DNA of 64,000 bases from Sulfolobales archaeon (GCA_025058345.1 JANXEN010000001.1:223358-287357); one strand, 5' to 3'. Shown: positions 10,910-21,511, counted from the stretch's first letter. The notes: generated by a model not told the origin, from the letters alone. Numbers and translations: made by a program.

Positions 10910-12016
10910 CTAAATAAGTGGGAAGTCAGAGATTTTAACTTCATATCTCTTATCTCTAATGAGAATATCTAAGCTAAAGCCCAGATACGCATGTGAGGTG
11001 TTGATGTATCCCATCCCAACACATCTCTCTAAGGTAGGTGAGTAAGCACCGCTAGTTACCTCACCAACGACTTCATCACCTGCTAAGATCCTATACCCAT
11101 GCCTAGGTATTGCCTTAACGTCTTTCTTCATCTTAAACCCAAACCTAAACCTCTTAACACCTTCCTTATACCTACTCCAAACTTCTTGACAGCCGATGCA
11201 GTCCTCCTTACCTCTTGTAAGGGCGATCCAGTACCGAGCCTCAATTGGGTTTACGTCCTCATCGATATCACTCCCGTAGAGGACGTAGCCCATCTCCGTC
11301 CTTAGGATATCGCGGGCCACTAGACCTGACGGCCTAACCCCAGCCTCAAGTAACTCACGATAGATCTTAATCCCGTTGGGTATATCAGACAGTATTTCAA
11401 ATCCGTAGGACCTCACCTCCTCACCTGTCCAACCACTACGACTTACTAAGAAGGTTTCTGAGTCACGTAACTTAAGCTTAGGAATGAAATTTAATAACTT
11501 CATCGTCTTAACTTCCTCAATACCTAACGATTCAAGGACCTCAGGTGATTTAGGTCCTTGAAGAGCTAACAAAACCGTTCTATCGGTTATGTCCTCAATA
11601 ACTACATCAGATTCAGACATCTTTAATTCCTCTCTAATCTCCTTCATCCACTGAAGGTTTTTCTCAGTATTAGCTGCATTACACACCATAAGCCATTCAT
11701 GATCACTTAACTTATAAAGCATTACATCATCTTTAATGCCTCCCCTCTTATTGAGTATCAATGCAGGGCCGCTCATCTCTCCCTGTCTTAGCTTGCTTAA
11801 GTCTTTAGTGGCGAGTTTTTGAAGAAATTCATAGGACTTAAACCCCTTTATGACTAATCTACCCATATGGCTAATATCGAAGAGTCCGGCCCTTAACCTA
11901 ACCTCCTTACACTCGTTGATCGGGTCTCCAAAGTCCATGGTTATTAACCAACCTGCGAATTGGCCTAAATTAGCGCCATAAGCTTTCTCAACGTCTATTA
12001 AGGGTGAACTTCTCAT
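10910..12016 (-). CDS. gcvT: Glycine cleavage system aminomethyltransferase (T protein)
   Basis: GLFDISHMGRLVIKG, LALQGPKSPEVL, SRSGWTGE, VTSGAYSPTL motifs. Confidence 0.96.
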   Translation of the reverse strand: MRSSPLIDVEKAYGANLGQFAGWLITMDFGDPINECKEVRLRAGLFDISHMGRLVIKGFKSYEFLQKLATKDLSKLRQGEMSGPALILNKRGGIKDDVMLYKLSDHEWLMVCNAANTEKNLQWMKEIREELKMSESDVVIEDITDRTVLLALQGPKSPEVLESLGIEEVKTMKLLNFIPKLKLRDSETFLVSRSGWTGEEVRSYGFEILSDIPNGIKIYRELLEAGVRPSGLVARDILRTEMGYVLYGSDIDEDVNPIEARYWIALTRGKEDCIGCQEVWSRYKEGVKRFRFGFKMKKDVKAIPRHGYRILAGDEVVGEVTSGAYSPTLERCVGMGYINTSHAYLGFSLDILIRDKRYEVKISDFPLI

Positions 12017-12084
12017 TTAAACCACAAATGATGTTTTCTTAGAAAATTATTAAGTCCTACTAATTTAGTTAATGGGATTTAAGG

Positions 12085-13473
12085 TTGCCCCACCAATGGA
12101 TACCTAACTCCTCACCATTTATTAAGAAATTGTTAATTAACGCTATAGGTATTAAGGAAGTTTCGGATCTCTTCAACGATATTCCGGAGGATTTAATAAT
12201 AAATAGAGAGTTGAATGTAGGGTTAGGGAAACCTTTAAGTGAATTCGAGGTTAAACGCCACTTCAAGCAGATAATTTCGAAAAATAAGGTGTTTTCTGAA
12301 CCACCACCATTTACTGGGGGAGGTATTTGCGCTCACTACGTTCCATCAGCAGTTAAAAGCATTATAAGTAGGGGTGAATTCTACAGCGCCTACACTCCAT
12401 ATCAGCCTGAAATTTCGCAGGGGATTCTGCAGGCACTCTTCGAGTATCAGAGCTTAATCTCTGAGTTATATGGCGTTGATGTAGTTAATGCTTCTATGTA
12501 TAATGGTAGCACAGCTGCAGCGGAGGCTATTAGGATGGCTTTAAGAGTTAATAAGCGGAAGAGGGTTTTAATCCCTCTGAACGTGAACCCGGAAGTTTAT
12601 GATGTAATTAATACTTGGTCTTTGGGGATGGAAGTCAGTATTGAGAGGGTGGGCTATGACCCACAAACAGGTGAGGTAAGCATTACTGACCTAGAATCTA
12701 AGCTTAAGGAAGGGGCAGTGAGCTCAGTCTATATAGAGTCACCTAATTACTTCGGCTGTATTGAGGTACGTTTAAGGGAGATGATAGACTTAATCCACAG
12801 GTACGGTGCGTTAGCTATAGTAAACGCGTTACCAATATCTTTAGGTGTTTTAGAAAGTCCTGGTAAATTAGGTGCTGATATAGTTGTTGGTGATGCTCAA
12901 TCATTAGGTCTTGGCATGAACTTCGGAGGACCTTCAGCTGGAATTCTAGGGGTTAGGGATGAGAAGTTAGTAAGTCAATTACCTGGAAGGTTGATTGGAG
13001 CTACGTCAGATAAGAACGGTAAACTAGGTTATGCTATGATCCTTCAGACGAGGGAGCAGCATATAAGGAGGGAGAGAGCAACTTCAAACATCACAACAAA
13101 TAGTTCCTTAATGGCTATAGCGTCTGCAGTGTACTTAAGCCTCCTCGGTGCTGAGGGAATTAAAAAAATAGGCGAGTCAATTCTCCTAAGGACTTACTAC
13201 GCGATTAAGAAGCTATCAGTAATTAATGATGTTAAAGCACCTTTATTTCCTGAAGGTAAGTACTTTAGGGAGGTCGCTATAGCGGTTGAAAGAGGTAGTT
13301 ACAGCGACTTACACCGCAAGATGCTTGAGAGGGGCTTATTAGGGGGTAAGTATATAGGTAGGGAATTCCCGGAGCTCGGTGAAGCATGTATAATGTGCTT
13401 CACAGAATTACACAGTAAGTCAGATATAGATCTACTCGCATCACACATTGCAACCTTATTAGGTGGTCATTGA
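12085..13473 (+). CDS. gcvPA: Glycine dehydrogenase (decarboxylating) subunit 1
   Basis: FTGGGICAHYVPSAV, YTPYQPEISQGILQALFEYQS, NASMYNGSTAAAEA motifs. Confidence 0.96.
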   Translation: MPHQWIPNSSPFIKKLLINAIGIKEVSDLFNDIPEDLIINRELNVGLGKPLSEFEVKRHFKQIISKNKVFSEPPPFTGGGICAHYVPSAVKSIISRGEFYSAYTPYQPEISQGILQALFEYQSLISELYGVDVVNASMYNGSTAAAEAIRMALRVNKRKRVLIPLNVNPEVYDVINTWSLGMEVSIERVGYDPQTGEVSITDLESKLKEGAVSSVYIESPNYFGCIEVRLREMIDLIHRYGALAIVNALPISLGVLESPGKLGADIVVGDAQSLGLGMNFGGPSAGILGVRDEKLVSQLPGRLIGATSDKNGKLGYAMILQTREQHIRRERATSNITTNSSLMAIASAVYLSLLGAEGIKKIGESILLRTYYAIKKLSVINDVKAPLFPEGKYFREVAIAVERGSYSDLHRKMLERGLLGGKYIGREFPELGEACIMCFTELHSKSDIDLLASHIATLLGGH

Positions 13474-15002
13474 TGTGGAGGCAAGCCAATTGGGATGAGA
13501 AACCTATATTTAAGTTAAGCTCTTACGGGAAGCCAACTTTCCTCTTCAGCGATACAGCTGAATTCGAGAAGGAGGTAGGCAGCGCCGATAACTTAATACC
13601 TAAAGTGATTGCTAGGTCTGAAGCCCCTAAAATTCCAAACATATCGGAAGTTGAGGTCATCAGACATTTCACGAGGTTAAGCCAGATGAGTTACGGAGTG
13701 GATTTAGGTCCTGTCCCACTAGGTTCATGCACCATGAAATACAACCCTAAAGTATGTGAGGAGTTGGCTAACGATGAAGGTATAACTGACCTCCACCCCT
13801 ACCAAGATGAAAGCACTGTTCAAGGTATTTTAGAGATCCTATACCTACTTCAGAAATGGTTGGCTGAGATCACCGGTATGGATGAGTGTTGCCTCCAACC
13901 GCCGGCAGGAGCCTCCGGAGAGTTTACCGGCGCTTTAATGATTAGGAAATACCACCTAGATAGAGGGGAAGGATTTAGAAACGAGATGATAATCCCTGAC
14001 AACGCCCATGGAAGTAATCCAGCAAGTGCCGCTATGGCGGGATTTAAAGTCGTTAGAATACCTACATCGAACTCAGGTGAGGTAGATCTAGATGCGCTTA
14101 AGGCCGTATTGGGTGACAGGACTGCAGGGATAATGTTAACTAATCCTAACACTTTAGGGATTTTCGAGAGTAGAATAGTTGAGATAGCTAGTGAGGTACA
14201 TAAGGTTGGAGGCATTCTATACTACGATGGTGCAAATCTTAACGGCATACTCGGCATTGCGCGACCTGGTGATATGGGTTTTGACTTAGTCCATCTCAAC
14301 GTTCATAAAACTTTTAGCGCTCCGCACGGTGGCGGTGGCCCGGGTGCTGGAGTGATATGCGCTAAGGGAGAATTAACTGATTATCTTCCAGTGCCTAATG
14401 TAGGCTTCGACGGCACCAAATATTTCCTAAATTACAGTAAGAGAAAATCGATCGGTAAGATTTCTCAGTTCTATGGCAACGTGATACCGTTAGTGAAGGC
14501 ATTCATATACCTGCTGTCTTTAGGTCCGAATATAAGGGAGGTTTGTGAAGTAGCTGTCTTAAACACTAACTACTTCATTAAGTTGATTGACGGAGTAAGA
14601 GGTGTTTCAATTCCATACGGTAAGGGTAGATTCAGGAAGCATGAGGTCGTAATAAGTTTTGAAGACCTACTTAAGGATACTGGAATCAACGCTGAGGAGG
14701 TCGCTAAAGCCTTAATAGATAAGGGAGTATACGCCCCAACCATATACTTTCCGTTAATAGTTAATGAGGCACATATGATAGAATTCACCGAAAGCGAAAC
14801 TATGGAGAACATAGAACTATATGCTAAGGTATATAGGGAGATAGTTGAAGAGGCGTATAAGGATCCAGCAAAGCTAAGGAATTGCCCTGAGAACACCTCC
14901 ATCACTAGGTTAGACCTAGGATTAGCTAACCACCCACTAACTAGGTCACCAGACTTCAAGTTCTTGGGTAGGTTGAAAGGAGCTGTGCGATCAGACATTT
15001 AA
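13470..15002 (+). CDS. gcvPB: Glycine dehydrogenase (decarboxylating) subunit 2
   Basis: PLGSCTMKYNPK, LQPPAGASGEFTG, HLNVHKTFSAPHGGGGPGAG (PLP lysine). Confidence 0.97.
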   Translation: MMWRQANWDEKPIFKLSSYGKPTFLFSDTAEFEKEVGSADNLIPKVIARSEAPKIPNISEVEVIRHFTRLSQMSYGVDLGPVPLGSCTMKYNPKVCEELANDEGITDLHPYQDESTVQGILEILYLLQKWLAEITGMDECCLQPPAGASGEFTGALMIRKYHLDRGEGFRNEMIIPDNAHGSNPASAAMAGFKVVRIPTSNSGEVDLDALKAVLGDRTAGIMLTNPNTLGIFESRIVEIASEVHKVGGILYYDGANLNGILGIARPGDMGFDLVHLNVHKTFSAPHGGGGPGAGVICAKGELTDYLPVPNVGFDGTKYFLNYSKRKSIGKISQFYGNVIPLVKAFIYLLSLGPNIREVCEVAVLNTNYFIKLIDGVRGVSIPYGKGRFRKHEVVISFEDLLKDTGINAEEVAKALIDKGVYAPTIYFPLIVNEAHMIEFTESETMENIELYAKVYREIVEEAYKDPAKLRNCPENTSITRLDLGLANHPLTRSPDFKFLGRLKGAVRSDI

Positions 15003-16129
15003 GTAAAACTTAACACCCTAATTACCATCTCCTCATTACTACCGACTATCACTCTTATGTAACCCTCTAGCTCTTTATCAATTTCCGGATCACCTGTATC
15101 AACCCTAAGATACTTCAACTCAAGTAACTTATTTCGGGTAGCCACAATAATTAAACTATGCTTCCCGACAATCCTTATAACTTCTGGTGATATTTGCTGA
15201 TTGCCCCTACCAAGTATGAAGCCTTGCCTACCTATAGGTGTTAAAAGTATTTTAACATCTCTGTAATCCTTAAGTAGCTCTAATATCCGCCTCTCACTTA
15301 AATCCTTACCAACTAAGTTTCCATTAAATACAGCATCAACACCTAATAACGTCTTAGGTACGCCTAACCTATCAGCAATGGCCTTAATTGTTGTTCCAGG
15401 ACCTAAGAGGTATAGAGTATTAGACTTCATGACATGCTCGACAACATACTCAGCTACTTCATCCTTATCCGCATCAGAACTTCTGAAGTCCTTAGAGGGG
15501 GTAAGTAATTCCTTAGCTTGCGGTACTTTAGCTATGCCGTAAACCCTAACTTTGATAACGTCATCCTTCAGACTCCTTTCGTCGACATCAGCTACCTCAC
15601 CTAATTCCATAGATGTTGCGTTATTGATGTATGCGGAAACTATTTCCGCAGCCGCTTCAGGACTCATAGCAAATACACCGGAATACATCTTAACACCTGA
15701 GGGTACACCGAGTATCGGGATGGAGCTACCTACAACATCATATACATCTTTAGCGGTGCCATCACCACCTACAAAAACCACTAAATCAACTCCTTCATTA
15801 ACCATTAACTCACATGAACGTATAGTATCGGCCTTCGTGGTTTCACTCCCTATGTCAAGGGTCAATACCTTTACGGATTTAAAGAAATCCTTCGCATAAT
15901 TCCAACCCATCTGTTTTGGGGGAACTATAAGACTTAATTCACCTACACGCTCGCTCAACTTTTTAAGGAATCTAAAAGCTCTGACGGGAGCTACCGGCTT
16001 ACTTCCCCTCTTTATAGACTCTAAATAGAGATCACCGTCAGTACCCTTCAAGCCGACGCTACCTCCCATACCGGCTATCGGATTCACTAAGAAGCCTATA
16101 GTGAAGTTACTTTCGCCCAACTCACACAC
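14999..16129 (-). CDS. ATP-NAD kinase family protein (COG3199-like)
   Basis: FLVNPIAGMGGSVGLKGTDG, VFVGGDGTAKDV, ILGVPSGVKMYSGVFA. Confidence 0.88.
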   Translation of the reverse strand: MCELGESNFTIGFLVNPIAGMGGSVGLKGTDGDLYLESIKRGSKPVAPVRAFRFLKKLSERVGELSLIVPPKQMGWNYAKDFFKSVKVLTLDIGSETTKADTIRSCELMVNEGVDLVVFVGGDGTAKDVYDVVGSSIPILGVPSGVKMYSGVFAMSPEAAAEIVSAYINNATSMELGEVADVDERSLKDDVIKVRVYGIAKVPQAKELLTPSKDFRSSDADKDEVAEYVVEHVMKSNTLYLLGPGTTIKAIADRLGVPKTLLGVDAVFNGNLVGKDLSERRILELLKDYRDVKILLTPIGRQGFILGRGNQQISPEVIRIVGKHSLIIVATRNKLLELKYLRVDTGDPEIDKELEGYIRVIVGSNEEMVIRVLSFT

Positions 16130-16194
16130 CCACAGGTATAATACTACAGCTACGTTATTAAGAAATCTTAATCGTTTGCCACAATGGTGGTCTT

Positions 16195-16800
16195 ATGCGA
16201 TGCACTTACTGCCACTCGGTGAACGTGATGTGGGATTACGGGAGGGGATGCGTAATATGCGGTGATTGCGGCACCGTATTAGATGTCATATATTACTTTC
16301 ATCCTACGATAAACCTTCAGGAAGAACAACCTACTAGGAATTCAAAGTACGCTAGTAATAAACCATCGATAAGCAAACATACGAGAACTTATCTAAGGTT
16401 GATGAGGAAAGCTTCTGAGTACGGCTTAGAGGTGGATAACGAGGTATTTAAGAAGTACTCTTCAGGGGTTTCCCCGTTGATTAAGGTGTTTAAAAAGCCT
16501 AATGTAGACCTTAGTAGATTGACTGCTGAAGAGCCTGTGAAGATCGTGTTAGATGTTATTAGGAAGTATCCTAGGTTAGCGTCGAGGACAGATAGGGCTA
16601 AGGTAGCCTTAGCTAAAATCGCATTAAGTATCGTTTCAGAAAGCGATATAGATATTAAGAAGTTAAGTCATGAATTGGGCATCAGTGAAGTACATATACG
16701 TAGGTTGCATAGAGTCATTACCGATGAGTTCGGATTTTTAAGTGATGTTAGAAGAATAATTATAAATAATGGAGAGGTAAAGTACTTAAACACTACATAA
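16195..16800 (+). CDS. Short TFB-like protein (zinc ribbon plus reduced core)
   Basis: CTYCHSVNVMWDYGRGCVICGDCGTVLD zinc ribbon; 201 aa, too short for two full cyclin folds. Confidence 0.8.
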   Translation: MRCTYCHSVNVMWDYGRGCVICGDCGTVLDVIYYFHPTINLQEEQPTRNSKYASNKPSISKHTRTYLRLMRKASEYGLEVDNEVFKKYSSGVSPLIKVFKKPNVDLSRLTAEEPVKIVLDVIRKYPRLASRTDRAKVALAKIALSIVSESDIDIKKLSHELGISEVHIRRLHRVITDEFGFLSDVRRIIINNGEVKYLNTT

Positions 16801-16960
16801 TTAGGAGTAATCCCTTACCGTAATACCGGCTGGCATGGTTACTTAAACTGAAGCCCGCTGATGCACTAAGTTCAAGGTGTTGAGATATACATCTTGATAT
16901 ACGATAAGCTTATAAACTCAAGTGCTCACAATGCATTGATTAGGAGGACTAAATAGAAAG

Positions 16961-17374
16961 ATGGCTCAAACCCAGACCATAGGATCAAGTGACCAAGCGT
17001 TAAACCTAGAAGGGATTATCGGAAAGCATATATTCGCAAACCTCTACGACGCTGATCCAAACATTATCAATGATGAAGACTTCCTTAGGAACTTAATAAA
17101 AGATGCCGCACGCTTAGCTAATATGACCTTAATCGAGGTAAAGTCGTGGAAGGTTGAGGGTACTAAAGGCGGTGTTTCAGTTCTAGCCCTAATCACCGAA
17201 TCTCACATAGCACTACATACGTGGGTTGAATACCGTTTCGCGACGTTAGATATCTACACATGTGGTGAGAAAAGCGATCCATGGACAGCTTTCGAGTACT
17301 TAGTCTCCATGTTAAAACCCAAAACATTTAGAGTCAATTACTCAGACAGGTCGTCAACCCCACCCATAAAGTGA
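16961..17374 (+). CDS. Pyruvoyl-dependent decarboxylase of AdoMetDC fold, probably arginine decarboxylase
   Basis: LITESHIALHTWVEYRFATLDIYTCG contains the ESH self-cleavage site; C-terminal NYSDRSS; agmatinase gene 1.3 kb away. Confidence 0.85.
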   Translation: MAQTQTIGSSDQALNLEGIIGKHIFANLYDADPNIINDEDFLRNLIKDAARLANMTLIEVKSWKVEGTKGGVSVLALITESHIALHTWVEYRFATLDIYTCGEKSDPWTAFEYLVSMLKPKTFRVNYSDRSSTPPIK

Positions 17375-17501
17375 TACCTAACTACCACCCTATTTTTATT
17401 TTTTAATACCTATTTTACAGTGAGGAACCTTAAATTGAAGGTTTAATCTTTCAGGAATTTACTTCACAGTACTTGAATGATAGTACATAAGATGATTATG
17501 G

Positions 17502-17599
17502 AGCCGCCGCCGGGATTTGAACCCGGGACCTCCGCCTTACCAGGGCGGCGCCTAGTGCCTCATCAATGCTTGAGGCTCCACCCGCTGAGCTACGGCGGC
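17502..17599 (-). tRNA. tRNA-Thr(GGT) with a 25-nt non-canonical intron after the D arm
   Basis: Removing about 17550..17574 leaves GCCGCCGTAGCTCAGCGGGTGGAGCGCCGCCCTGGTAAGGCGGAGGTCCCGGGTTCAAATCCCGGCGGCGGCT, a full cloverleaf close to tRNA-Thr(TGT) at 9482. Confidence 0.9.
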
Positions 17600-17746
17600 A
17601 TCTAACAATACCTCTACCCCTATCTTTTAAACTTTTCATGGCGTCATTAACGGTAGTGATGCAGTTGATGAAATTCTCAACATCTTTAAGACTTTCAAAC
17701 AGGGTGAATTTATAAAAAGTAGTAATTATTTTTTAAAAAAAGATGG

Positions 17747-18511
17747 TTACTTAAGGACTCCTAGCAATTTAAATGCGTCTGTATATCCTTTTATCATATA
17801 AGCTATGTCATGCCTAAGTGAGATGAAGTTAAATCCTCTCTTAACCTTATCTAGGGCGTCCTGCGGGTCTGAAGTCATTATACCTGCTATTTTGCCAGCA
17901 GCTTTAGCTGCGTTTAAAACCTTATCGACTGCAGCTATATACTTTGGATTGTTGAATTCCTGGAATATCCCTAGTGAGGCTGATAGGTCGTTAGGGCCTA
18001 CAAAGACACCATCTATACCGTTGACTGAAAGTATTTCTTCGACGTTGTTGACGGCGTTTTCAGACTCTATCTGAACTATGACTAACGTATCATCATTAGC
18101 TGTTCTGAAGTATTCCTTAGCGCTCTTAAAGCCATACATGATACATCTTCTAGGGCCTACACCCCTAATACCTTGTGGTGGGTATTTAGCAGCTTTGACT
18201 GCCTGTATAGCTTCATCTTTGTTCTCCACCTGCGGTACTAGAATTCCTTGAGCACCGGTGTCTAAGACTCTCTTAATGATTACGAAGTCATTCCAAGGAA
18301 CTCTAACTATAGGTACAACGTTAGTGAATCTTAAAGGCATCATTAAGAACTCAACATCCTTAACGTCAAGCGGTGTGTGTTCCATATCGATGACGAACCA
18401 ATCGAAGGGTAAATGTGAGAGTGCCTCAGTAATTTCCGGGTATCCCATAGTGATCCAGGTACCGTAGGTGACTTCACCCTTAGAGACCTTCTCCTTAACC
18501 CTGTTGACCAT
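17747..18511 (-). CDS. HpcH/HpaI aldolase family protein
   Basis: DWFVIDMEHTPLD, RVPWNDFVIIKRVLDTGAQGILVPQVE, VQIESENAVNNVEEI. Confidence 0.93.
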   Translation of the reverse strand: MVNRVKEKVSKGEVTYGTWITMGYPEITEALSHLPFDWFVIDMEHTPLDVKDVEFLMMPLRFTNVVPIVRVPWNDFVIIKRVLDTGAQGILVPQVENKDEAIQAVKAAKYPPQGIRGVGPRRCIMYGFKSAKEYFRTANDDTLVIVQIESENAVNNVEEILSVNGIDGVFVGPNDLSASLGIFQEFNNPKYIAAVDKVLNAAKAAGKIAGIMTSDPQDALDKVKRGFNFISLRHDIAYMIKGYTDAFKLLGVLK

Positions 18512-18639
18512 TTAACCACCACGACACTATTACTTCTGATAATAAAAAGTTTGATGGCTGTCATTAGATAAATTCCTCCACGTAACACCCGATAACCTTC
18601 AATAACCTTAATTAATAGTGTTTGAATGTTGATTACTTC

Positions 18640-19611
18640 TCAGGCTGTGTGGGTTTTACCTTTAGATGATGTTTGAGTGCTGGTGTAGATCAGCCCAATA
18701 GCTTCATTAATGACTTTAGCCGCAACCGCAGATGATGTGATTGAGTGGTCGTAGTGTGGGGTTAGCTCAACAACATCTAAACCAACGACCCTATCATCAA
18801 TCAATATCTGCAGTATATCCAGAAGTTCTGTAGGTGTGATTCCTTCAGGTTCAGGCGTAGTCACACCAGGAGCGTATGCTGGGTCAATCACATCTAGGTC
18901 TATGCTTATATATGTTTTAGAACAGTTTTCCAGCAACTTAGCTACACTCCTACCTACCTCTCTAAATCCTAAGGTTCTTACTTGAGCTGATGTAAAGTAC
19001 TTAATATTCAATGATTTTAAGTCTCTGTACTCATCATACGACACTGCCCTAACACCTATTAAGCTTATTCTGTTACCTCCCAGTAACTCATATATCCTTC
19101 TATTAACGCATGCGTGGCTGTACTTACTTCCTAAGTATTCGTACCTAAAATCGCTGTGTGAGTCAAAGCATACGTAACATAGGTCGCTTCCTAAAGCCTT
19201 AATCACCCCTTTAACTACTCCTAACGTAGATGTATGCTCACCACCTATGGCAATTACTTTCAAACCCTCACCAATTAATTCCGATAAAACGCTTTCAATG
19301 ATGTTTAAAGTCCTAGTTAAGTCGCCGTGAGGTATTACAATATCCCCCACATCAACTAGTGGGACTTCCTCAATATTTACTAAGGTCCGCAACGAGAATA
19401 ACTCCAATGATTGTGATGCTAATCTCACGTAAAGCGGTGCGAATCTACATCCAGGTCTAAAACTTGAGGTAGAGTCTAGAGGAACTCCTACGATAGCGAA
19501 TTGCGGTTTATTGACTGCAGCGTTAATACCGTTAAATATGTAGGGGCTTCTTACTAAGTACAACTCCTTCATGTAAGCACTTTCACCAACTACAAAGAGA
19601 AATCGAGTCAC
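18640..19611 (-). CDS. speB: Agmatinase (ureohydrolase family)
   Basis: GGEHTSTLG, CFDSHSDFR, SIDLDVIDPAYAPGVTTPEPEG metal-binding motifs. Confidence 0.92.
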   Translation of the reverse strand: MTRFLFVVGESAYMKELYLVRSPYIFNGINAAVNKPQFAIVGVPLDSTSSFRPGCRFAPLYVRLASQSLELFSLRTLVNIEEVPLVDVGDIVIPHGDLTRTLNIIESVLSELIGEGLKVIAIGGEHTSTLGVVKGVIKALGSDLCYVCFDSHSDFRYEYLGSKYSHACVNRRIYELLGGNRISLIGVRAVSYDEYRDLKSLNIKYFTSAQVRTLGFREVGRSVAKLLENCSKTYISIDLDVIDPAYAPGVTTPEPEGITPTELLDILQILIDDRVVGLDVVELTPHYDHSITSSAVAAKVINEAIGLIYTSTQTSSKGKTHTA

Positions 19612-19692
19612 TAAATATTTTGCTATTTTACGTAATTAGCATGTTTTCGAATTCGTTTTTATAAGACCGCCATCCTACTTACTTAATGGTCT

Positions 19693-21429
19693 GTGAAGAT
19701 GGATGTGGCAGACAAATATGATAAAGTAGTTGAATTAGCTAAGAGGAGAGGGTTTTTCTGGCCGTCCTATGAAGTCTACGGTGGTGTAGCTGGTCTTTAT
19801 GATTTAGGGCCTCTCGGAGCAGTACTCAAGAACAGAATCGTCGATAAGTGGAGAGAATGGTTTGTGGGGAAGCATCAAGACATTGTTGTCGAGATCGAGA
19901 CACCAGTCATTACTCCCTATAAGGTTCTGGAAGCAAGCGGTCATGTAAGGCATTTCACTGACCCAATAGTTGAGTGTATGAAATGCGGAAGGAAGTTTAG
20001 AGCGGATCAACTTGTTGAGGAACATGCAGGTATTAAGGTTGAAGGAATGAGTATTGATGAGATAAACAAGGTTATAGGTGAGAAGGGAGTTAGATGCCCT
20101 ACGTGTGGCGGAGGCCTTAGCGATGTTCGACTATTCAACCTACTCTTCACCACCACTATCGGCCCTTACTCCCAGGATGTGGGGTATTTAAGACCGGAAT
20201 CGGCTCAAGGTATATTCACTGCCTTTAAACGAGTTTATGAGGCATTCAGGGAACGGCTACCGCTAGGTATTGCCCAGATCGGTAAGGTAGCAAGAAACGA
20301 GATATCACCTAGGCAGGGTATGGTAAGACTTAGGGAGTTTACTATAATGGAGGTCGAATTCTTCTTCGACCCGGAGAACCCATCATGCGACCTCCTAGAT
20401 AGGTGTGACGGTAAGTTAAGGTTACTTACATCTGATTTGAGGGTTAAGGGGGTTGATAAGCCTGTAGAGCTCAGCGCTAAAGAAGCTGTTGAGAGTGAAG
20501 TGATTAAGACTCCTTGGATGGCGTATTGGATGTGGGTGGCGAAGAACTTCATTAAAAGTTTAGGCATTCCTGAAGACCACACCTACTTCGAGGAGAAGCT
20601 ACCTCATGAAAAAGCTCATTACTCAGCTCAAACGTTCGACCAGTTAGTAAGGATTAGCAGGTGGGGATGGATTGAAGTATCTGGCCACGCATACAGGACT
20701 GATTACGACCTATCGATGCATATGAAACATAGTGGGCAGGACTTCAGAGTATTCAAGAAGTACGATCAACCAACCATAGCTAGAGTTGAGAAGGTACTAA
20801 TCAATAAGGCGTTAATAGGTAAGGTCTTTAAAGAAAGGTCAACAGACGTTATAAACGCTGTATCTTCAGTTGGTGCCGATGTTTTAAAGACTTTACTTAA
20901 AACTGATGATGAATATATAAGAATTGGTGAGTATTTAATACCTAAGAACGCAGTAACCGTTCAGGAAGTTATAGAGAAGGTGAGTGGAAAGCATATAGTA
21001 CCGCATGTAGTTGAACCATCTTTCGGTGCTGAAAGGCTATTGCTGATAGTTCTAGATAACTCGTATAGTGAGGAAGACGGTAGGGTGGTCATGAAGCTGC
21101 CTAGGGATTTGGCACCGATTCAAGTCGCGGTATATCCATTAGTAAGCGACGATGTTTTAGAGCAGAAGGCTAAGCAGATATATGAAGAATTGAAGAGCTG
21201 CGGTCTATACGTGGTTTACGATGATTCAGGTTCTATCGGTAGGAGGTATGCAAGAGCTGATGAGGTAGGGGTGCCAATAGCGGTAACGGTAGATCATCAA
21301 ACACTAGATGACTCCACAGTAACGTTACGTGATAGAGACTCTAAAGCACAGATACGGGTCAGGGAGGAAGAGATAGTTCAGAAGGTGTTGATGTTCTTAA
21401 GAAGTTCTGTCGCTATAACCCAACTCTAG
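19693..21429 (+). CDS. glyS: Glycyl-tRNA synthetase
   Basis: FWPSYEVYGGVAGLYDLGPLGAVLKN, LRPESAQGIFTAFKRV, VVEPSFGAERLL, ARADEVGVP. Confidence 0.97.
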   Translation: MKMDVADKYDKVVELAKRRGFFWPSYEVYGGVAGLYDLGPLGAVLKNRIVDKWREWFVGKHQDIVVEIETPVITPYKVLEASGHVRHFTDPIVECMKCGRKFRADQLVEEHAGIKVEGMSIDEINKVIGEKGVRCPTCGGGLSDVRLFNLLFTTTIGPYSQDVGYLRPESAQGIFTAFKRVYEAFRERLPLGIAQIGKVARNEISPRQGMVRLREFTIMEVEFFFDPENPSCDLLDRCDGKLRLLTSDLRVKGVDKPVELSAKEAVESEVIKTPWMAYWMWVAKNFIKSLGIPEDHTYFEEKLPHEKAHYSAQTFDQLVRISRWGWIEVSGHAYRTDYDLSMHMKHSGQDFRVFKKYDQPTIARVEKVLINKALIGKVFKERSTDVINAVSSVGADVLKTLLKTDDEYIRIGEYLIPKNAVTVQEVIEKVSGKHIVPHVVEPSFGAERLLLIVLDNSYSEEDGRVVMKLPRDLAPIQVAVYPLVSDDVLEQKAKQIYEELKSCGLYVVYDDSGSIGRRYARADEVGVPIAVTVDHQTLDDSTVTLRDRDSKAQIRVREEEIVQKVLMFLRSSVAITQL

Positions 21430-21511
21430 CGACCTACCATAATTCGCTTAACTTTACCTAAGCTTAAAGTATATTTAATCCTTAAATAATCCTCAGGTTA
21501 AGTCTAATACG

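Noticed and set aside
13850-14998. Antisense ORFs 13850..14215 and 14570..14998
   Set aside because: Antisense to gcvPB, low-complexity composition
17400-17470. AACCTT...AAGGTT inverted repeat after the decarboxylase gene
   Set aside because: Only 6-bp AT-rich arms, too weak
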